Shown piece after piece: positions 63,994-64,000 of a DNA stretch of 64,000 bases (positions are counted from its first letter, which is position 1; every line of letters begins with the position of its first letter). Position numbers and translations under genes: made by a program. This stretch comes from Tissierella praeacuta_A. Its GTDB lineage: Bacteria > Bacillota > Clostridia > Tissierellales > Tissierellaceae. The notes beneath the pieces are model-generated. The model was not told the DNA's origin. It was given only the letters and a program-made list of their open reading frames with translations, and made no database searches. Location: NCBI RefSeq assembly GCF_040396155.1, contig NZ_JBEBOY010000005.1, positions 67,390 through 131,389 of the forward strand. Direction: 5' to 3'.

Positions 63994-64000
63994 AAACCTA

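Noticed and set aside
1..64000. tRNA, rRNA and CRISPR loci
   Set aside because: I looked for tRNA T-arm patterns, rRNA blocks and direct repeats with spacers and saw none, though I could not run a dedicated search.

Overview
The window reads as a chromosome segment of a low-GC, endospore-forming, amino-acid-fermenting member of the Clostridia, most like Tissierellales or other ornithine-using (Stickland-type) anaerobes. The reasons are the AT-rich sequence, T-box leaders, the spoIIGA-sigE-sigG sporulation block, and a complete B12/PLP-dependent ornithine fermentation cluster. No taxon was confirmed by a search. Nearly all genes lie on the minus strand. Exceptions are a gene cut by the left edge, a 40-residue spore-type membrane peptide, and a decayed lysis module near 7.6-8.6 kb.

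Layout. 0-4.2 kb: end of an envelope or anti-sigma-like protein, a glycine-rich peptide, a lipoprotein, a spore-type small protein and the SstT serine/threonine transporter. 4.2-7.3 kb: leuS with promoter, T-box (CUC specifier) and two copies of a structured repeat. 7.6-10.7 kb: mobile-element debris (sigma-factor/holin/amidase remnant, frameshifted gene, IS3-type transposase remnant) around an internalin-like LRR protein. 10.7-14.4 kb: six small unrecognised proteins. 14.4-17 kb: flavodoxin and asnS, with promoter, T-box (AAC specifier) and a third copy of the structured repeat. 17-22 kb: an HscC-type Hsp70 paired with a giant J-like/TPR protein. 22-29 kb: rocB-type peptidase, AGCS symporter, rarA, M20 amidohydrolase.

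29-38.7 kb is the metabolic core: ord-ortA-ortB-oraS-oraE-glmL-orr, in transcription order, behind a near-perfect sigma-54 promoter and next to a PAS-AAA+-HTH activator. The enzymes together turn L-ornithine into D-ornithine, 2,4-diaminopentanoate, 2-amino-4-oxopentanoate, and finally alanine plus acetyl-CoA.

38.7-58.5 kb is a division, cell-wall and sporulation supercluster. In transcription order it is mraZ, rsmH, ftsL, class B PBP, murE, mraY, murD, ftsW, murG, murA, ftsQ, two DUF881 genes, sbp, ftsZ, spoIIGA, sigE, sigG, ylmC, nrdR, pgeF. murF, murB and ftsA are absent from it. 58.6-64 kb: lgt, two M16 peptidases, a YhcN-like lipoprotein, deoC and pduL.

The least explained items are the repeat that follows both T-boxes, whose stems change in a compensating way between copies, and the Hsp70/J-like pair whose HPD motif reads NPE.
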